37,456 nucleotides of DNA from CAZEDU01 sp964511185 (GTDB lineage: Bacteria > Myxococcota > Myxococcia > Myxococcales > Myxococcaceae), in the NCBI GenBank assembly GCA_964511185.1, contig CAZEDU010000041.1:1-37456 (forward strand). The letters are read 5' to 3'. A program made the translations under genes and the position numbers. Below the pieces are notes generated by a model. It had not been told where the DNA came from. It saw nothing but the letters and a program-made list of their open reading frames with translations, and made no database searches. Of this stretch, positions 36,441-37,456 are shown piece by piece (the first letter of the stretch is position 1; every line of letters begins with the position of its first letter).

Positions 36441-37045
36441 CGGGCGCCTCCGACCAGGTGCGGCGAGAGCACGGTGCGCAGCTTGAGGCGGGCGCGGTGA
36501 ATCTCGTTCTTCACCTTCTGCAGCGGCCAGCCCATCGCCTGGGAGATTTCTTCGTAGGAGAGGCCGTGGTCGAGGCGCAGGAGCAGCGCCGCGCGCCGCT
36601 GGGGCGACAGCGCGGTCAAGGCGGCCTGCAGGGCGCCTTCGGTCTCTCGATCGAGCAGCACGGTCTCGGGCGTCGGCGACGGGAGCACCGCCGCCAGCGT
36701 CGCGCCCCAGTCTTCCTCCTCCGCCCAGGCGCGCTGCTCGGACTTGCGCTCGCGCCACCGCTCGAACGCGACGTTGCGCGCGATGCCGAAGAGCCAGGGC
36801 GCCACCCGGGCATCGCGCTCGAGCGCGGTGAGCCGCGCGTGGGCGCGCACGAAGGTCTCCTGCGTCGCCTCGTCGGCCTCCGGTGCGGTGCCGAGCAAGT
36901 CGCTCAGGAAGCGGCGAACGCCCGGCGCGAAGCGGTCGAACAGGGAACGGAAGGCGTCGGCGTCGCCTTCGCGCGCGCGGCGGACGCATGTGTCTTCCCA
37001 AGAGGAAGGAAGTAACTCGGGCTTGGGGGACGGGCTTTCGGCCAT
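36437..37045 (-). CDS. ECF-type RNA polymerase sigma factor
   Basis: A 202-residue ECF sigma factor. Region 2 includes AFRSLFDRFAPGVRRFL, EADEATQETFVRAHARL and VAPWLFGIARNVAFERWRER. Region 4 has LTALSPQRRAALLLRLDHGL and SYEEISQAMGWPLQKVKNEI. I use the ATG at 37045; a TTG at 37096 would add 17 residues without ECF character. No clear ribosome binding site. It is translated with a four-base overlap into the zinc-finger anti-sigma gene and is likely the first gene of the run to 34644. The 121 bases upstream (37046-37166) contain no recognisable -35/-10 pair that I can defend. Confidence 0.92.
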   Translation of the reverse strand: MAESPSPKPELLPSSWEDTCVRRAREGDADAFRSLFDRFAPGVRRFLSDLLGTAPEADEATQETFVRAHARLTALERDARVAPWLFGIARNVAFERWRERKSEQRAWAEEEDWGATLAAVLPSPTPETVLLDRETEGALQAALTALSPQRRAALLLRLDHGLSYEEISQAMGWPLQKVKNEIHRARLKLRTVLSPHLVGGAR

Positions 37046-37166
37046 GCGCGGTGCGGTGATGAGGGGTATGTGGCAAGGAACCGCGCTGGGTTTCAAGCCA
37101 TTCGCGCCTGGGGAGATTTGGCCCCTGGTTTTCGAGAGTTGGGGCTTGGGGAAACCAATCTGCTGT

Positions 37167-37456
37167 TTAGCGGTCCACCATGGCGGCCTGGGCGTGGAGC
37201 TGTGTGCAGCTGCGCCAGAAGATCGACACGATGCCGTAGAGGCGCCGGTCGGTCTTGACGTCGTAGAGCATCTGCGCGCCGCTCTTCTCGAACGCGAGCG
37301 CCACCACCCGCTGGTAGCTCGAGTCGCCGTTGCGCATCGCCGGCCAGCTGGGCGCGACGGGGATGCCGACCGACCACTCGCACGACTCGGACTCGACAGG
37401 CCCGAGCAGCCGCGAGACGACGAGACGGTTCGTATCGGGCCAGCGGTGCAGCACGG
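37167..37456 (-). CDS. C-terminal part of an unrecognised protein (cut by window edge)
   Basis: About 95 residues in the frame that runs off the right edge. A GTG at 37454 could be a start, but the frame is open to the edge, so this may be only the C-terminus. Features include SYQRVVALAFEKSG, a tyrosine- and leucine-rich strand with the segment MLYDVKTDRRLYGI, and WRSCTQLHAQ. I do not recognise the family. It reads towards the sigma gene, which starts 121 bases downstream. Confidence 0.5.
   Translation of the reverse strand, partial: VLHRWPDTNRLVVSRLLGPVESESCEWSVGIPVAPSWPAMRNGDSSYQRVVALAFEKSGAQMLYDVKTDRRLYGIVSIFWRSCTQLHAQAAMVDR

Noticed and set aside
36437..37045. Cobalamin riboswitch near the cobalamin-binding protein gene
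   Set aside because: The gene starts within a four-base overlap, and I could not find a B12-box-like sequence upstream of the sigma gene or in the intergenic regions.

Overview
The window is GC-rich, densely packed bacterial DNA. Its content points to a myxobacterium-like member of Myxococcota: a kinase protein with two Ser/Thr-kinase folds, several Cys-rich and other lipoproteins, three ECF sigma factors, a ClpS-ClpA pair, sucA-sucB, a CspA-type cold-shock gene, and a copper monooxygenase-like lipoprotein with a haem motif. This assignment is inferred from gene content, not measured. Two runs of exactly ten N (19257-19266 and 29178-29187) show a scaffolded draft assembly, so some breaks below may be assembly artefacts.

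Layout. 1-2789: minus-strand ECF sigma and YCII genes, a plus-strand Cys-rich lipoprotein, then a 536-base gene-poor stretch with a decayed short-chain dehydrogenase tail and a REP-like inverted repeat. 2790-6665 (minus): a multipass membrane protein, an M20 dipeptidase and an RlmL-like rRNA methyltransferase that lacks most of its THUMP region. 6780-7664 (plus): a ferredoxin-reductase-like flavoprotein, ending at a strong terminator hairpin. 7731-10641 (minus): a four-gene group of a double cyclic-nucleotide-binding protein, Nfu, a METTL25-like methyltransferase and a PilZ protein. 10694-14318 (plus): an envelope protein and a pseudokinase-kinase fusion. 14323-15573 (minus): an FAD amine-oxidase-fold protein.

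15659-18258 (plus): clpS and clpA, with clpA broken by a frameshift near its N-terminus. 18268-19074 (minus): an enoyl-ACP reductase that resembles actinobacterial InhA more than E. coli FabI. 19196-25740 (plus): a small lipoprotein, sucA, sucB, a cold-shock gene and an orphan membrane histidine kinase. 25744-27921 (minus): a secreted dipeptidyl-peptidase IV homologue. 28006-29344 (plus): the copper monooxygenase-like lipoprotein, interrupted by an assembly gap. 29360-37456 is mostly minus strand: a PIG-V-like membrane glycosyltransferase, a UPF0489 protein, an Omp85-family outer-membrane protein, a BsuPI-domain lipoprotein, and an ECF sigma / zinc-finger anti-sigma / unknown / cobalamin-binding protein series linked by two four-base overlaps.

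The clearest functional units are the proteolysis pair ClpS-ClpA, the E1 and E2 subunits of 2-oxoglutarate dehydrogenase (no E3 nearby), and the sigma/anti-sigma unit. No complete new defence or mobile system was recognised. The most unusual items are the pseudokinase-kinase fusion, the THUMP-less methyltransferase, the InhA-like reductase, the clpA frameshift, the duplicated motif across the 29178 gap, and a methyltransferase gene with no standard start codon.
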